Source of the DNA: Cupriavidus pauculus
Lineage (GTDB): Bacteria > Pseudomonadota > Gammaproteobacteria > Burkholderiales > Burkholderiaceae
Assembly (NCBI RefSeq): GCF_002858765.1
Contig: NZ_PJRP01000004.1
Span: 193,415 to 257,414 of the forward strand
Direction of reading: 5' to 3'
Length of the DNA: 64,000 bases
Position numbers and translations under genes: made by a program. Below the pieces are notes generated by a model. It was not told the origin of the DNA. It searched no databases and worked only from the letters and a program-made list of their open reading frames with translations. Shown here piece by piece: positions 17,550 through 26,514 of the stretch; position 1 is the stretch's first letter; every line of letters begins with the position of its first letter.

Positions 17550-18524
17550 TCAATCGACGGTGGCGCCGGACTGCTTGACCAGCACGGCCCAGCGCGTCAC
17601 TTCCTGGTTTACGTATTTCTGAAAGGCGGCCTGGTCGTCGCCCACGGGATCGGCGCCGAGTCCCTTCAGCCGTTCCTTGACGGCGGGGTCGGCCACGCTC
17701 TGGACGATGGCCTGCGAGAGCTTTTGGACAGCCGCTGGCGGCGTGCCGGCCGGCACGAACAGGCCGAACCACGAACGCGCGGTCATGCCCGGAAACGGCG
17801 TCTCCGAGAAGGCCGGTACGTCCGGCAGGGCGGCGTGGCGCTTGTTGCCGGTCACCGCCAGCGCCTTGAGTTTGCCGGTCTGTACCTGCGAGAGGACTTC
17901 GGGCAGGTTGGCGAACATGACTTGCACCTGGCCGCCCATCACATCGTTGAGCGCCTGCGATCCACCCTTGTAGGCCACGTGCGTCATCTTCGTGCCGGCC
18001 AGCGTGCTGAATTGCTCACCAGCCAGGTGGGACGCGGTGCCGGTGCCGCCCGACGCATAGTTGACGCGCCCGGCATTGGCCTTGGCGTAGGCCGCGAGTT
18101 CGCTGGCCGAATTGGCCGGTACCGACGGATTCACCACCAGCAGCAAGGGCACCGACGCCAGGTTCGACAGCCCGACAAAATCGCGCGTGAGGCTGTAGTT
18201 GAGCTTCTGGTAGAGCGACGCATTGATCGCGTGGCTGGAAGTGGCCATCAACAGCGTGTAACCGTCGGGGTCCGAGCGCGCTGCCGAGACGGCGCCGATG
18301 TTGCCGTTGGCGCCAGCCTTGTTCTCCACCACGACCGACTGGCCGAGCCGGGCCGACATGGCCTGGGCCACGGTGCGCGCGATCACGTCGGTGGCGCCGC
18401 CGGCGGCAAATGGGACGATGACGCGCAAGGGGCGATCCGGATAGTCGGCCATGGCATGGAAGGTTGTGACGGCCAAGGCGGTGGCCACGGCAAGGCCGCG
18501 CAATCGGGCGATTGCTTTGTGCAT
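17550..18524 (-). CDS. Bug/TctC-family periplasmic solute receptor
   Basis: Bug receptor of 324 residues. The signal peptide is about 1-26 (cleavage after FHAMA), then YPDRPLRVIVPFAAGGATD, and the ligand loop VENKAGANGNIG. VAYKGGSQALNDVMGGQV marks the second lobe. The upstream ribosome-binding site reads GGAGACAG. The gene lies between an AraC-type regulator (150 bases upstream, same strand) and a NIPSNAP gene. The ligand is unknown. No permease genes adjoin. Confidence 0.93.
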   Translation of the reverse strand: MHKAIARLRGLAVATALAVTTFHAMADYPDRPLRVIVPFAAGGATDVIARTVAQAMSARLGQSVVVENKAGANGNIGAVSAARSDPDGYTLLMATSSHAINASLYQKLNYSLTRDFVGLSNLASVPLLLVVNPSVPANSASELAAYAKANAGRVNYASGGTGTASHLAGEQFSTLAGTKMTHVAYKGGSQALNDVMGGQVQVMFANLPEVLSQVQTGKLKALAVTGNKRHAALPDVPAFSETPFPGMTARSWFGLFVPAGTPPAAVQKLSQAIVQSVADPAVKERLKGLGADPVGDDQAAFQKYVNQEVTRWAVLVKQSGATVD

Positions 18525-18674
18525 GTCTGTCTCCTGTATTTTTTTCTATTCTTCGGGCATGCCGGCGGCATTCCGGCAAGACCGGGCCTGGCAACACCAT
18601 TCAGGAGCACTCTACGCAGAGGCGTGGCCGTGGCGTTAGGACGGATCAGACGTTGTATTGGACTTTTTCGCGCG

Positions 18675-19574
18675 TCATTCCAGCGGACGGCAATGCTTGC
18701 GACGGAAGTCGCCCGGCGTCAGCCCGGTCTGCTTCTTGAAGAAGCGCGCAAAGTACGCTGGGTCCTCGATATTGAGGCGAAATGCAATCTCCGCGATGCC
18801 GGTTTCGGTATTGCTGAGCCAGCGCTTGGCTTCCAGGATTACGCGCTCCTGTACCACCTGGCTGGCCGTGCGTGCCACGGTACGCTTGACGGCGTCGTTG
18901 AGCTGACGCTCGCTGACGCAGAGCGCCTCAGCATACTGCCCGATCGTCCCGAAGCGCAGGTAGTGCGTTTCCACAAGCATCGTGAAGCGACGCATCAGGG
19001 CCTGTTGTGGACCGACGCCGCTGGCGGGCTCGTTGTCGGGGCATAGGCGCCGCAGTCGAGTAAGCAGGATCAGCAGGCAGGCCTGCACCACTTCGGGATA
19101 GCCCGGCTGGCGGTCGTGGGCCTCGTGCTCCATCTCGCGTAGCAGCGGCAGCATGTCGTCATGCTGGCTCTGCGTGAGATAGAGCGCGCTATTACCGCGC
19201 GAGGGATGGAAGAACGGAAACCTGGCAACATCTTCGGCGCGCGGAAACATCCGGGCGAAGAAGTCGGTGCTGAAGTTCAGCACGTAGCCGTGCGGCTTGA
19301 TCGATGACGTCCAGGCATGCACCTGACCCGGCGAGAGGAAGAACACCGAGTGGTCGCGCACATCGAAATGCGCGAAGTCGAGCATGTGCGTGCCGCGCGC
19401 CCGGGTCATCCAGAGCAGGTGGTAGTAATTGTGCCGGTGCAGGAAGCCGCGCGGGATGTCGTCGCGATCCTGCAGGCGCACGAGGTCGAAGTAGAACGAC
19501 CCCTCGCTCGCGAAATCCGACGTCTCGAAGGTGGGGAACTCGCCGGCTAGGCTGGAATGGAGGGCTTCGGGCAA
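18675..19574 (-). CDS. AraC-family transcriptional regulator
   Basis: A 299-residue AraC/XylS-type activator. An N-terminal cupin-like sensing domain lies at about residues 20-160 (HNYYHLLWMTRARGTHMLDF and FFLSPGQVHAW are typical of it). Two helix-turn-helix motifs are at about 195-295; the second contains GIAEIAFRLNIEDPAYFARFFKKQTGLTPG (split here as the signature helix and DPAYFARFFKK), a strong AraC mark. The end RKHCRPLE is basic. It reads toward the Bug and NIPSNAP genes and probably activates them in response to the Bug ligand or a product. Confidence 0.92.
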   Translation of the reverse strand: MPEALHSSLAGEFPTFETSDFASEGSFYFDLVRLQDRDDIPRGFLHRHNYYHLLWMTRARGTHMLDFAHFDVRDHSVFFLSPGQVHAWTSSIKPHGYVLNFSTDFFARMFPRAEDVARFPFFHPSRGNSALYLTQSQHDDMLPLLREMEHEAHDRQPGYPEVVQACLLILLTRLRRLCPDNEPASGVGPQQALMRRFTMLVETHYLRFGTIGQYAEALCVSERQLNDAVKRTVARTASQVVQERVILEAKRWLSNTETGIAEIAFRLNIEDPAYFARFFKKQTGLTPGDFRRKHCRPLE

Positions 19575-20280
19575 GCGCAGGTTCCTTGCGATTCAGGTTC
19601 TGGTGACCAGCGCCATGCTATCTCAAAACGATCGGACGACCATCCGGACTGCCTGATCCATGACGGTGCCGGTGCGACAGGTGGCAAGGTGCTTCGACTC
19701 TCGGGGCAGGACCCAATTTCACGGCAGCGGCGAAGCTCGCTACTACCTGCGCTCAACGGGCGGGATTCGCCGCATCAGCGGACGACTCGTCTACGAAGCC
19801 CAGAATCACACACTTGTCAGTAGCGCCGCTCCGCCTCCCAACCAGAGCCCACCAGGTGACCTTAATGTCGTGCAAGGCTGCCTCCAATGCATGTCGAAGC
19901 TTCGAGTCCCGTTGAGTTTCCACAGGGTCTAGAAGTCGGCGCCTGAAAGGCACTCTGCTTACCGACGCCGATCCCGGCAATTCGCGGTTTTCGAAAACAG
20001 GGCGGTCATGCACCGAAAACGCCGGTCATGCACCGATATGCATCCGGGCCGTGGCGGCTTCTGGGCCATTGTCATGGCCCAGCCCTTCTCCTCCCCCCAA
20101 AAGACCTACGGGTTAATGCTCGTTGCTCCCTGGCATGTCTGTTGCATAGCATTCAAGTGACTTGAATTTGGTGCAGAGAACTTTCACCGATGCTCTCGGG
20201 CGCGCGGTCGGCGCCTTGCACCCGTTCGGTCCGGACGCCGGGCCTGCCGCCCGTTGGACATCTCTATTAAGGGGAACAGA
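19575..20280 (+). other. Long intergenic region with a short direct repeat and no supported gene
   Basis: About 700 bases between the AraC start and the ABC-transporter receptor. Short open frames occur on both strands (the longest about 86-90 codons) but none is recognisable. A 20-bp direct repeat lies at 20001-20040. The last 100 bases should hold the promoter of the ABC operon; no clear -35/-10 pair stood out. Confidence 0.4.
20001..20040. repeat. Two tandem 20-bp units
   Basis: GGCGGTCATGCACCGAAAAC at 20001-20020 is followed directly by GCCGGTCATGCACCGATATG at 20021-20040, sharing 16 of 20 bases including CGGTCATGCACCGA. Multiple end-repeats of this size occur at the ends of IS21-type elements, but no transposase is nearby, so a decayed element end and an operator are both possible. 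Confidence 0.5.
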
Positions 20281-21456
20281 GTGCTGAAGAAGAGAACTGT
20301 GGCCACGGCCGCGATTGCCGCCGCTGCCACTGGTGTGGTGCTGATGTCCGCGCCGGCGCAGGCAAAGGACGTCGTCAAGATCGCGTTTGTGGGCCCCCTG
20401 ACCGGTGGGGTCTCGTCGATCGGTTTGGGCGGACGCAACTCGGCAGACTTGGCTGTGCGCCTGCGCAATGCCGATCCGAAGGCCAAATACACGTATGAAC
20501 TGGTCGTCCAGGATGACGAGTGCCGGCCCAATGTAGGCGTACAGGTTGCCACCAAGATTGCCGCGGACAAGTCAATTGTGGCCGGTGTCACGCACTTCTG
20601 TTCGGCTGTGGCGATGGGCACGGTCGGTGTCTACAGTCGCTTTGGTATGCCGGCAGTCGTGTGGGGCGCGGTGCTGCCTGAAGTCACGTATGGCAACAAT
20701 TTCAAGGAGATTCATCGTGTCAACGGCACGATGATCAACCAGAGTGAAGTGGCCGCAAAGTTCATGACCGGCCTGGGCTACAAGAAGTGGGCGATCATTC
20801 ATGACACCACCGATTACGGCAAGGGTCATAACAAATACTTTAGTGAATACCTGAAGAAGGACGGCGGCACCATCGTCGGCACGTTTGGCGTCACGGCCGA
20901 CCAGCAGGACTTCACGACCGAGTTGACCAAGATCCGCGAACTCAAGCCCGACGTGGTCTATTTCGGTGGTCTCACACCACTTGGCGTACGCATCCGCACC
21001 CAGATGGAAAAGCTGGGTATCAAGGCCCAGTTCGAAGGCACCTCGGGAATCAAGTCAGATGCCTATATCGAAGGCGTAGGCAAGTCGCTCTCCGAGGGCT
21101 CGCTCGCCTTTATCGAGGGCGCGCCAGTCGAAAAACTGGCCGGTGGCCAGTTCTTCATGGAGCGCTATACGCAGCAAAAGTATGGCGAGCCGCCTGAAGC
21201 ATACGGCCCATTTGCCTTTGCTGCTGCCAACCTCATCATGGACGCCGTCGAAAAGGTCGGCCCGGATCGCAAGAAGGTACGAGACGTGCTGAATGGCACG
21301 AAGAACGTCGACACCGTCATTGGCAAGGTCACCTTCGACGAGCACGGTCAGAACGTCGTGCCACTGATCACCAAGTACGTCGTCGAGGACGGTAAATGGG
21401 TGATCTGGGAAGACAGCGCCTACGGCAAGGGCACGAAGAAGCTGAGTGGACTGTAA
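20281..21456 (+). CDS. ABC transporter periplasmic substrate-binding protein (LivK/Leu-Ile-Val type)
   Basis: Periplasmic receptor of a branched-chain-amino-acid-type (HAAT) ABC importer. The start is GTG at 20281, preceded by AAGGGGAA; it gives a signal peptide of about 29 residues ending SAPAQA. An in-frame ATG 27 bases upstream is an alternative. The mature protein begins KDVVKIAFVGPLTGGVSSIGLGG, followed by NSADLAVRLRN and VQDDECRPNVGV, as in LivK. The total is about 391 residues, with the typical two-lobe organisation. It heads the operon with both permeases, both ATPases, an amidase and an M20 hydrolase, so its ligand is probably an amide or ureido compound rather than leucine. That is inferred from context. 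Confidence 0.92.
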   Translation: MLKKRTVATAAIAAAATGVVLMSAPAQAKDVVKIAFVGPLTGGVSSIGLGGRNSADLAVRLRNADPKAKYTYELVVQDDECRPNVGVQVATKIAADKSIVAGVTHFCSAVAMGTVGVYSRFGMPAVVWGAVLPEVTYGNNFKEIHRVNGTMINQSEVAAKFMTGLGYKKWAIIHDTTDYGKGHNKYFSEYLKKDGGTIVGTFGVTADQQDFTTELTKIRELKPDVVYFGGLTPLGVRIRTQMEKLGIKAQFEGTSGIKSDAYIEGVGKSLSEGSLAFIEGAPVEKLAGGQFFMERYTQQKYGEPPEAYGPFAFAAANLIMDAVEKVGPDRKKVRDVLNGTKNVDTVIGKVTFDEHGQNVVPLITKYVVEDGKWVIWEDSAYGKGTKKLSGL

Positions 21457-21548
21457 GCGTAGAGCTGGCGACCTGGCGGGGCGAACGGTTCGCGCTCCCG
21501 GGCGCCAGCGCTGCTAGACGGTCTAATCAGGCCATTCTGGGGATACCG

Positions 21549-22478
21549 ATGAGTGTATTGGGACAGTACGTCTTCAACGGGCTGATGCTCGGCATGATCT
21601 ACGCCATGGTGGCAGTCGGCTTCACGCTGTTCTTCGGCGTGCTGGACGTCATTAAGTTTTCTCACGGCGATGTATTGATGGTAGGAGCATTCGCAGGGCT
21701 TGCCGCATCGGCTGGCGTGCTGGCGCTGCACGTAGATTCGCCGTGGCTGCAGTTGCTGGCCATCGTGGTATGCGCGGTGATCGTGACGGGTTTGCTGGGT
21801 GCCGTGATTGCGCGACTGCTGATCTTGCCTCTGCGCAAGGCGCCACCGCTCAACACACTGCTGGCAACGCTGATGCTGGGTACGGTATTGCGCGAAGCCG
21901 TGCGCCTTTTTTATCCGGATGGCTCGAACCCAAAGCCATTTCCGGCGCTGCTCCCAAGCACGGAGTTCACGCTCGGTGCGTTCACGTTGCGCGCGGACAA
22001 CCTGATCTTGCTGGCCGCGGGTGTGGCCATCATTATCGGCGTCCATTTGTTGATCACACGCACGCGGTTCGGCATGGCCATCCGAGCTGTGGCGCAGGAC
22101 GGTGAGACTGCGCGCCTGATGGGCATCAACTTCGAGGTAGTGGTGCTGGCCACGTTCGCGCTTGGCTCGGCCATGGCCGCATTGGCCGGCGTGATGAACG
22201 GTCTCTACTACAACGAGATCAATTTCAACGTTGGCCTGCTCCTTGGTGTCATTGGGTTTGCTGCAGCCATTCTTGGCGGCCTGGGCAACCTCTATGGTGC
22301 CATCCTCGGCGGCTTTCTGTTTGCTGCCCTGCAAGTACTGGGCAGCGCGACGCTGCCGGCGCTGGTGCCCGATATTCCAAGTGCTTACAAGGATGTCTTT
22401 GCATTTTCCGTGGTCATCGTGCTGATGGCCTTCAAGCCGACCGGACTCATTGCGGAGAAAACCAGTGAACGTGTCTGA
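21549..22478 (+). CDS. ABC transporter inner-membrane permease, LivH type
   Basis: Membrane permease of 309 residues with about eight hydrophobic segments. It begins MSVLGQYVFNGLMLGMIYAMVAVGFTLFFGVLDVIKFSHGD, with the LivH landmark GxTLxFGVLxxINFxHG slightly changed (VIKFSHGD). The EAA-type cytoplasmic loop AVAQDGETARLMGIN is present and would contact the ATPases. The start is at 21549, because residues upstream of it in the same frame overlap the receptor gene and are not permease-like. It follows the receptor by about 90 bases and overlaps livM by 14 bases. Confidence 0.93.
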   Translation: MSVLGQYVFNGLMLGMIYAMVAVGFTLFFGVLDVIKFSHGDVLMVGAFAGLAASAGVLALHVDSPWLQLLAIVVCAVIVTGLLGAVIARLLILPLRKAPPLNTLLATLMLGTVLREAVRLFYPDGSNPKPFPALLPSTEFTLGAFTLRADNLILLAAGVAIIIGVHLLITRTRFGMAIRAVAQDGETARLMGINFEVVVLATFALGSAMAALAGVMNGLYYNEINFNVGLLLGVIGFAAAILGGLGNLYGAILGGFLFAALQVLGSATLPALVPDIPSAYKDVFAFSVVIVLMAFKPTGLIAEKTSERV

Positions 22479-23673
22479 GAACGTCTCGAATCCGCTGCCC
22501 CCGACGACCGCCGGTGCTGGCGGCAAACCGCGCAGCCCGGCGTGGGTGCTAGGTATTGCGGCTATCGCCATCGTGGCCTATCTCTATCTGTTCCTGCATG
22601 CGGAATCGCAAGTCGCCGTGGGCGTGCTGCTGGCGGTGGCCGTGGTTGCTTTGGTGATTGCCAGCAGGTTTAAGGTCACGCAGGCCGTGGAGCAAGCCGC
22701 GGCCCGGCGGCCCGGCATGTCTCGACTTTGGTCGATCATGGGCACGCTTGTCCTGATCGTATTGTTCCACGAAAGCCATTTTGTGTTGCTGATGCTGTGC
22801 GCGGTGCTGCTCTATACCACCGCCTGTCTGGGCCTCACGGTGCAGTTTGGCTATTCCGGTGTGTCGAATTTTGCGGGGGCAGCGTTTTTTGGCATTGGGG
22901 CATACGCTACGGCCGTTCTCGGCGCGCATACGCCGATTCCGTCGATCCTCGTGATCGTGCTGTCTGGCATCGCGGCAGCCGTCATCGGCTCGCTGCTGAT
23001 TGCGCCGGTACTGCGTACACGAGGTCACTATGCGGCGTTAGTGACCATTGCGTTTGGCATCCTGTTCAAGACCTTTCTCGAAGTCAATGACGTGCTCGGT
23101 GGTCCGCAAGGTCTGCAAGTGCCCGGTATGACGCTGTTTGGCTTCCAGTTCAATGAGGGTGTGACGCTGTTCGGCATCGACGTGTCATTTTATGCCAGTT
23201 ACGCGCTCTTGAGCCTCGCCCTGTGCGCGGGTACGTTCGCGGTGGTCAAGGCGCTGGAGCGCTCATGGGTAGGGCTGGCGATGGATGTAGTGCGAACCGA
23301 TGAGACTGCCGCGGCGACGTTTGGCCTGCATATTGCGCGCTGGAAGGTTATCGCTTTCATGCTGGGTAACTTCTTCGCAGGCGTGGCCGGGAGCGTCTAC
23401 GGCATGGTGACGGCGTTTGTGGCGCCGAATAACTTTACCTTCGCGGACTCGCTGCTGTTGCTGTCGATTGTGATTCTGGGCGGGCTGGGCAATGTCGTGG
23501 GCCTGATCCCGGCCGCCATCATTGTGTTGGTGCTCCCGGAGAAGCTGCAGTTCATTCAGGAATACCGCTTCCTCTTCTACGCGGCGCTGGTTATCGCGAT
23601 CCTGCTGTTTCGCCCGGAGGGACTGTTGCCGCGCAAGATCCGTTTGTTCTTCCCGACCAAGGACGCCCAATGA
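22465..23673 (+). CDS. ABC transporter inner-membrane permease, LivM type
   Basis: Second permease, about 402 residues, with roughly ten hydrophobic segments. GTG at 22465 is the chosen start, since GGAG lies about 9 bases upstream; it overlaps livH by 14 bases. LivM landmarks are GLTVQFGYSGVSNFAGAAFF, RTRGHYAALVTIAFG, and the coupling loop AMDVVRTDETAAATFGLH. The C-terminal LPEKLQFIQEYRFLFYAALV and RPEGLLPRKI are also typical. The N-terminal roughly 70 residues before the core are longer than the minimal LivM and contain an extra hydrophobic hairpin. Confidence 0.93.
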   Translation: MNVSENVSNPLPPTTAGAGGKPRSPAWVLGIAAIAIVAYLYLFLHAESQVAVGVLLAVAVVALVIASRFKVTQAVEQAAARRPGMSRLWSIMGTLVLIVLFHESHFVLLMLCAVLLYTTACLGLTVQFGYSGVSNFAGAAFFGIGAYATAVLGAHTPIPSILVIVLSGIAAAVIGSLLIAPVLRTRGHYAALVTIAFGILFKTFLEVNDVLGGPQGLQVPGMTLFGFQFNEGVTLFGIDVSFYASYALLSLALCAGTFAVVKALERSWVGLAMDVVRTDETAAATFGLHIARWKVIAFMLGNFFAGVAGSVYGMVTAFVAPNNFTFADSLLLLSIVILGGLGNVVGLIPAAIIVLVLPEKLQFIQEYRFLFYAALVIAILLFRPEGLLPRKIRLFFPTKDAQ

Positions 23674-24452
23674 GCGATGCGATGATCGAGGTGCGCAATC
23701 TCACAATGCGCTTTGGTGGCCTGACAGCGCTGGACAATCTCCAACTCGACATCCGTCGCGGAGAGGTTCTCGGGTTGCTCGGCCCGAATGGCTCCGGAAA
23801 GACCACGTTCTTCAACGTACTGACGGGCCTATATAAGGCCAGCGCGGGCACCATCACGTATAACGGCGAGAACGTCATTGGGAAAACGCCGCAGGACATC
23901 TATCGCAGCGGCGTGGCACGGACCTTCCAGCGCTCGCGACTGTCGCTGCCTCTGACGGTGTTTGACAACATTGTCATCGGCGATTACCAGCACATGCAGC
24001 ACGGGCTCGTGTTCAACCTGTTTCGACGCCAGGCCTTCCGCGCGGAGTACGAGCGTTATGTGGCGTCCGTACGCGAGTTGCTGGGTATCTTTAGTCCCCC
24101 GCTGGTAAATCGGCTATTTGAGCCAGTCGAGTCGTTCACGATGATCGACCGTCGCCGGATCGAGGTCTGCCGCGCGCTGATGAGCAGTCCCCGACTGTTG
24201 CTGCTCGACGAACCGTCGGCGGGGATGACGCACGACGAAACTCACGAATTGATGGACGACATTCTGCAGGTGCGCGGCAAGCTGCAAGACCTGTCGGTCG
24301 TGCTTATCGAGCACGAGATGAACGTGATCGAACGCATCACGGACCGGTGCGTGGTGCTGAACTATGGCAAGAAGATCGCCGAAGGCACGTACGCCGAGAT
24401 CACGGCCGATCCCGATGTGCAGACCGCCTATCTCGGGGAGGAAGCGGCATGA
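23670..24452 (+). CDS. ABC transporter ATPase, LivG type
   Basis: ATP-binding subunit of 260 residues. Walker A is GPNGSGKTT, and Walker B LLLLDEPSAGM. The usual LSGGQ signature is replaced: the corresponding region reads ESFTMIDRRRIEVCRALM, so the C-loop is degenerate (FTMIDRR) compared with the LSYGQQR of typical LivG. The D-loop and H-loop (VVLIEHEMNVIERITDRCVVLNYG) are intact. It overlaps livM by ATGA. Together with LivF it should form a heterodimer in which the intact LivF signature may carry most of the work. Confidence 0.92.
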   Translation: MSDAMIEVRNLTMRFGGLTALDNLQLDIRRGEVLGLLGPNGSGKTTFFNVLTGLYKASAGTITYNGENVIGKTPQDIYRSGVARTFQRSRLSLPLTVFDNIVIGDYQHMQHGLVFNLFRRQAFRAEYERYVASVRELLGIFSPPLVNRLFEPVESFTMIDRRRIEVCRALMSSPRLLLLDEPSAGMTHDETHELMDDILQVRGKLQDLSVVLIEHEMNVIERITDRCVVLNYGKKIAEGTYAEITADPDVQTAYLGEEAA

Positions 24453-25162
24453 GCGCGAATACACTGCGGGTAGAGGGCCTGAGCACGGGCTATGACAAGG
24501 TCAACGTGCTGCATGACGTCTCCCTCGATGTGCCGCCAGGCAAGATTACCTGCATCCTTGGCGCCAATGGCGCAGGCAAGAGCACGCTGATTCGCGCGAT
24601 TCTGGGGCTCACGCCAGCGCGCAAGGGACGCATCCTGTGGGATGGCGTCGATATTGCGGCGGAGAAAACGCACAATATCACCGCGCGCGGTATCTCTTGC
24701 ATTCCAGAAGGGCGCAAGGTCTTCCCGCGCATGACCGTCGCCGAGAACCTGGCGCTCGGAGCCTTTCTCGAGGCCGACCCGGACAAGGTACGAGAGCGCA
24801 TCGCCCGAGTCTACGAAATCTTCCCACGTCTGCGGGAGCGGTCTGCGCAATTGGCCGGGACGATGTCGGGCGGTGAACAGGCCATGGTGTCGATTGGTCG
24901 TGGATTGATGGCGCAACCACGGTTGCTGGTCATCGATGAGCCATCGCTGGGATTGTCGCCGCTGTACGTAAAGGAAAACTTCAAGGTTATCCAGCAGATC
25001 AACGAACTTGGCATGACCGTGCTGTTGGTCGAACAGAACGCGCGGCAGACACTGGCGATCGCGCACCAGGGCTATGTCCTGACGCAGGGGCGGGTAGTGG
25101 CGCAAGGTTCGGCTCAGGCATTGCGCGAGAACGATGAAGTGCGTGCGGCGTATTTTGGCTAA
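24449..25162 (+). CDS. ABC transporter ATPase, LivF type
   Basis: Second ATPase, 237 residues. Walker A is GANGAGKST, the signature is TMSGGEQAMVSIGRGLM, Walker B LLVIDEPSLGLSP, and the H-loop region is VLLVEQNARQTLAIAHQGYVL. The Q-loop region CIPEGRKVFPRMTVAENL is standard for LivF. The start at 24449 overlaps livG by ATGA. An amidase gene follows after 35 bases. Confidence 0.94.
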   Translation: MSANTLRVEGLSTGYDKVNVLHDVSLDVPPGKITCILGANGAGKSTLIRAILGLTPARKGRILWDGVDIAAEKTHNITARGISCIPEGRKVFPRMTVAENLALGAFLEADPDKVRERIARVYEIFPRLRERSAQLAGTMSGGEQAMVSIGRGLMAQPRLLVIDEPSLGLSPLYVKENFKVIQQINELGMTVLLVEQNARQTLAIAHQGYVLTQGRVVAQGSAQALRENDEVRAAYFG

Positions 25163-25197
25163 GTCGAGTTGGTAAATCCATTCCGGAGACCCTAGTT

Positions 25198-26499
25198 TTG
25201 GACCCATTTCTCGATCTACCCGTGCGCGAACTGGTCGCGCGTATGTCCCGTCGCGAATTGCGCGCCGAAACCATCGTGCGGGCGACGCTTGATCGCATCC
25301 AGGCGCAGGACGCTGTCATCCGTGCTTGGCAGCATGTCGGGCGGGACGCTGCCATCGAGCTGGCGCGTCGGCTGGATGCCGGGGCAGTATCCACGCCTTT
25401 GCACGGCATTCCGCTGGGTGTGAAGGACCTGATGGATACCGCCGACTTGCCAACCACCTATGGTTCGCCAATCTACGCGGCGCATCGCCCTGGCTTGGAT
25501 GCCGCCGCCGTCGCGTTGGCGCGTAGTGCCGGTGCGGTCGTGGTGGGGAAGACCGTGACCACAGAGTTCGCGACGTTCCAGCCGGGGCCTACCGGCAACC
25601 CGCGAGCCCCGGTGAACGCGCCTCGCACACCGGGCGGCTCCTCCAGTGGCTCGGCAGCCGCCGTGGCGGCCGGCATGGTGCCGCTTGCATTTGGCACCCA
25701 GACTGCAGGCTCAATTATCCGTCCCGCAGCTTACTGCGGCGTCGTGGGCTACAAGCCCACCCACGCCACACTGCCGCTGGCAGGAATCAAGCCGTTGTCG
25801 CCCACTTTGGATACCGTCGGTGTACTCGCTCGACGAGTGGATGATGCGGCGCTTTTCATCGGCACCCTGGCACGTGATGTGTCAATGGCAGAGGCGTGTG
25901 CCCGGACGCCTGCCTCGCCACGCGTTGGGATCGTCCGGACACCGCACTGGGATCGCGCCAGTGCTGGGGCGCGTGACGCGCTGGAGACCGCCGCGCGAGC
26001 ATTGGAAGGCCTTGGCGCAGTGGTGCAGGAAATCGAGTTGCCCGCCATTTGCAATGGATTGACCGAGGCGCAGATGGACATCATGGCTTTCGAAGCAGTT
26101 GCGGCGTTCGCCCCAGAGGCGCGTGAAGCGGCAGCGAGCTTTAGTCCGGCGTTTGCCCGCCAACTCGAAGCGGGGCGCGCGGTAACGGGAGAGCGTTTTC
26201 GCGCCGCACTTGTGCTGGCCGAAGCGGCACGGATGTCCGTGGCGATGACGCTCGAAGGGTTCGATGTTGTGCTGGCACCTAGCGCCGAAGGCGAAGCACC
26301 TGAGGGCTTGGCGGCCACCGGCGATCCCATTTTCTGCCGGATGTGGACGCTGCTCGGTACGCCTTGCGTTCATGTCCCGACAGGTTTGGGTGCCGCAGGC
26401 ATGCCCTTGGGCGTGACAGTCACCGCGCCACGCCACGCCGACGTGCGCGTGCTGGCCGTGGCGCATCGTTTGCAGCAGGCGTTGGCAGACCTGGTCTGA
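25198..26499 (+). CDS. Amidase-signature family hydrolase
   Basis: A 433-residue amidase-signature enzyme. The triad residues are visible as the lysine in PLGVKDLMD, the cis-serine in TPGGSSSGSAAAV and the nucleophile in TAGSIIRPAAYCG. It starts with TTG at 25198, after CCGGAGACC. It clearly resembles the amidase at 5930-7207 (both share the YGSPIY and CGVVGYKPT stretches), so the two are paralogues with different transport partners. Here it lies 35 bases after livF and 15 bases before the M20 gene, suggesting that amide cleavage and carbamoyl hydrolysis act in sequence. The AtzF/allophanate-hydrolase-like subgroup is another option. Confidence 0.92.
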   Translation: MDPFLDLPVRELVARMSRRELRAETIVRATLDRIQAQDAVIRAWQHVGRDAAIELARRLDAGAVSTPLHGIPLGVKDLMDTADLPTTYGSPIYAAHRPGLDAAAVALARSAGAVVVGKTVTTEFATFQPGPTGNPRAPVNAPRTPGGSSSGSAAAVAAGMVPLAFGTQTAGSIIRPAAYCGVVGYKPTHATLPLAGIKPLSPTLDTVGVLARRVDDAALFIGTLARDVSMAEACARTPASPRVGIVRTPHWDRASAGARDALETAARALEGLGAVVQEIELPAICNGLTEAQMDIMAFEAVAAFAPEAREAAASFSPAFARQLEAGRAVTGERFRAALVLAEAARMSVAMTLEGFDVVLAPSAEGEAPEGLAATGDPIFCRMWTLLGTPCVHVPTGLGAAGMPLGVTVTAPRHADVRVLAVAHRLQQALADLV

Positions 26500-26514
26500 C
26501 TTGAGGAGAAGACG

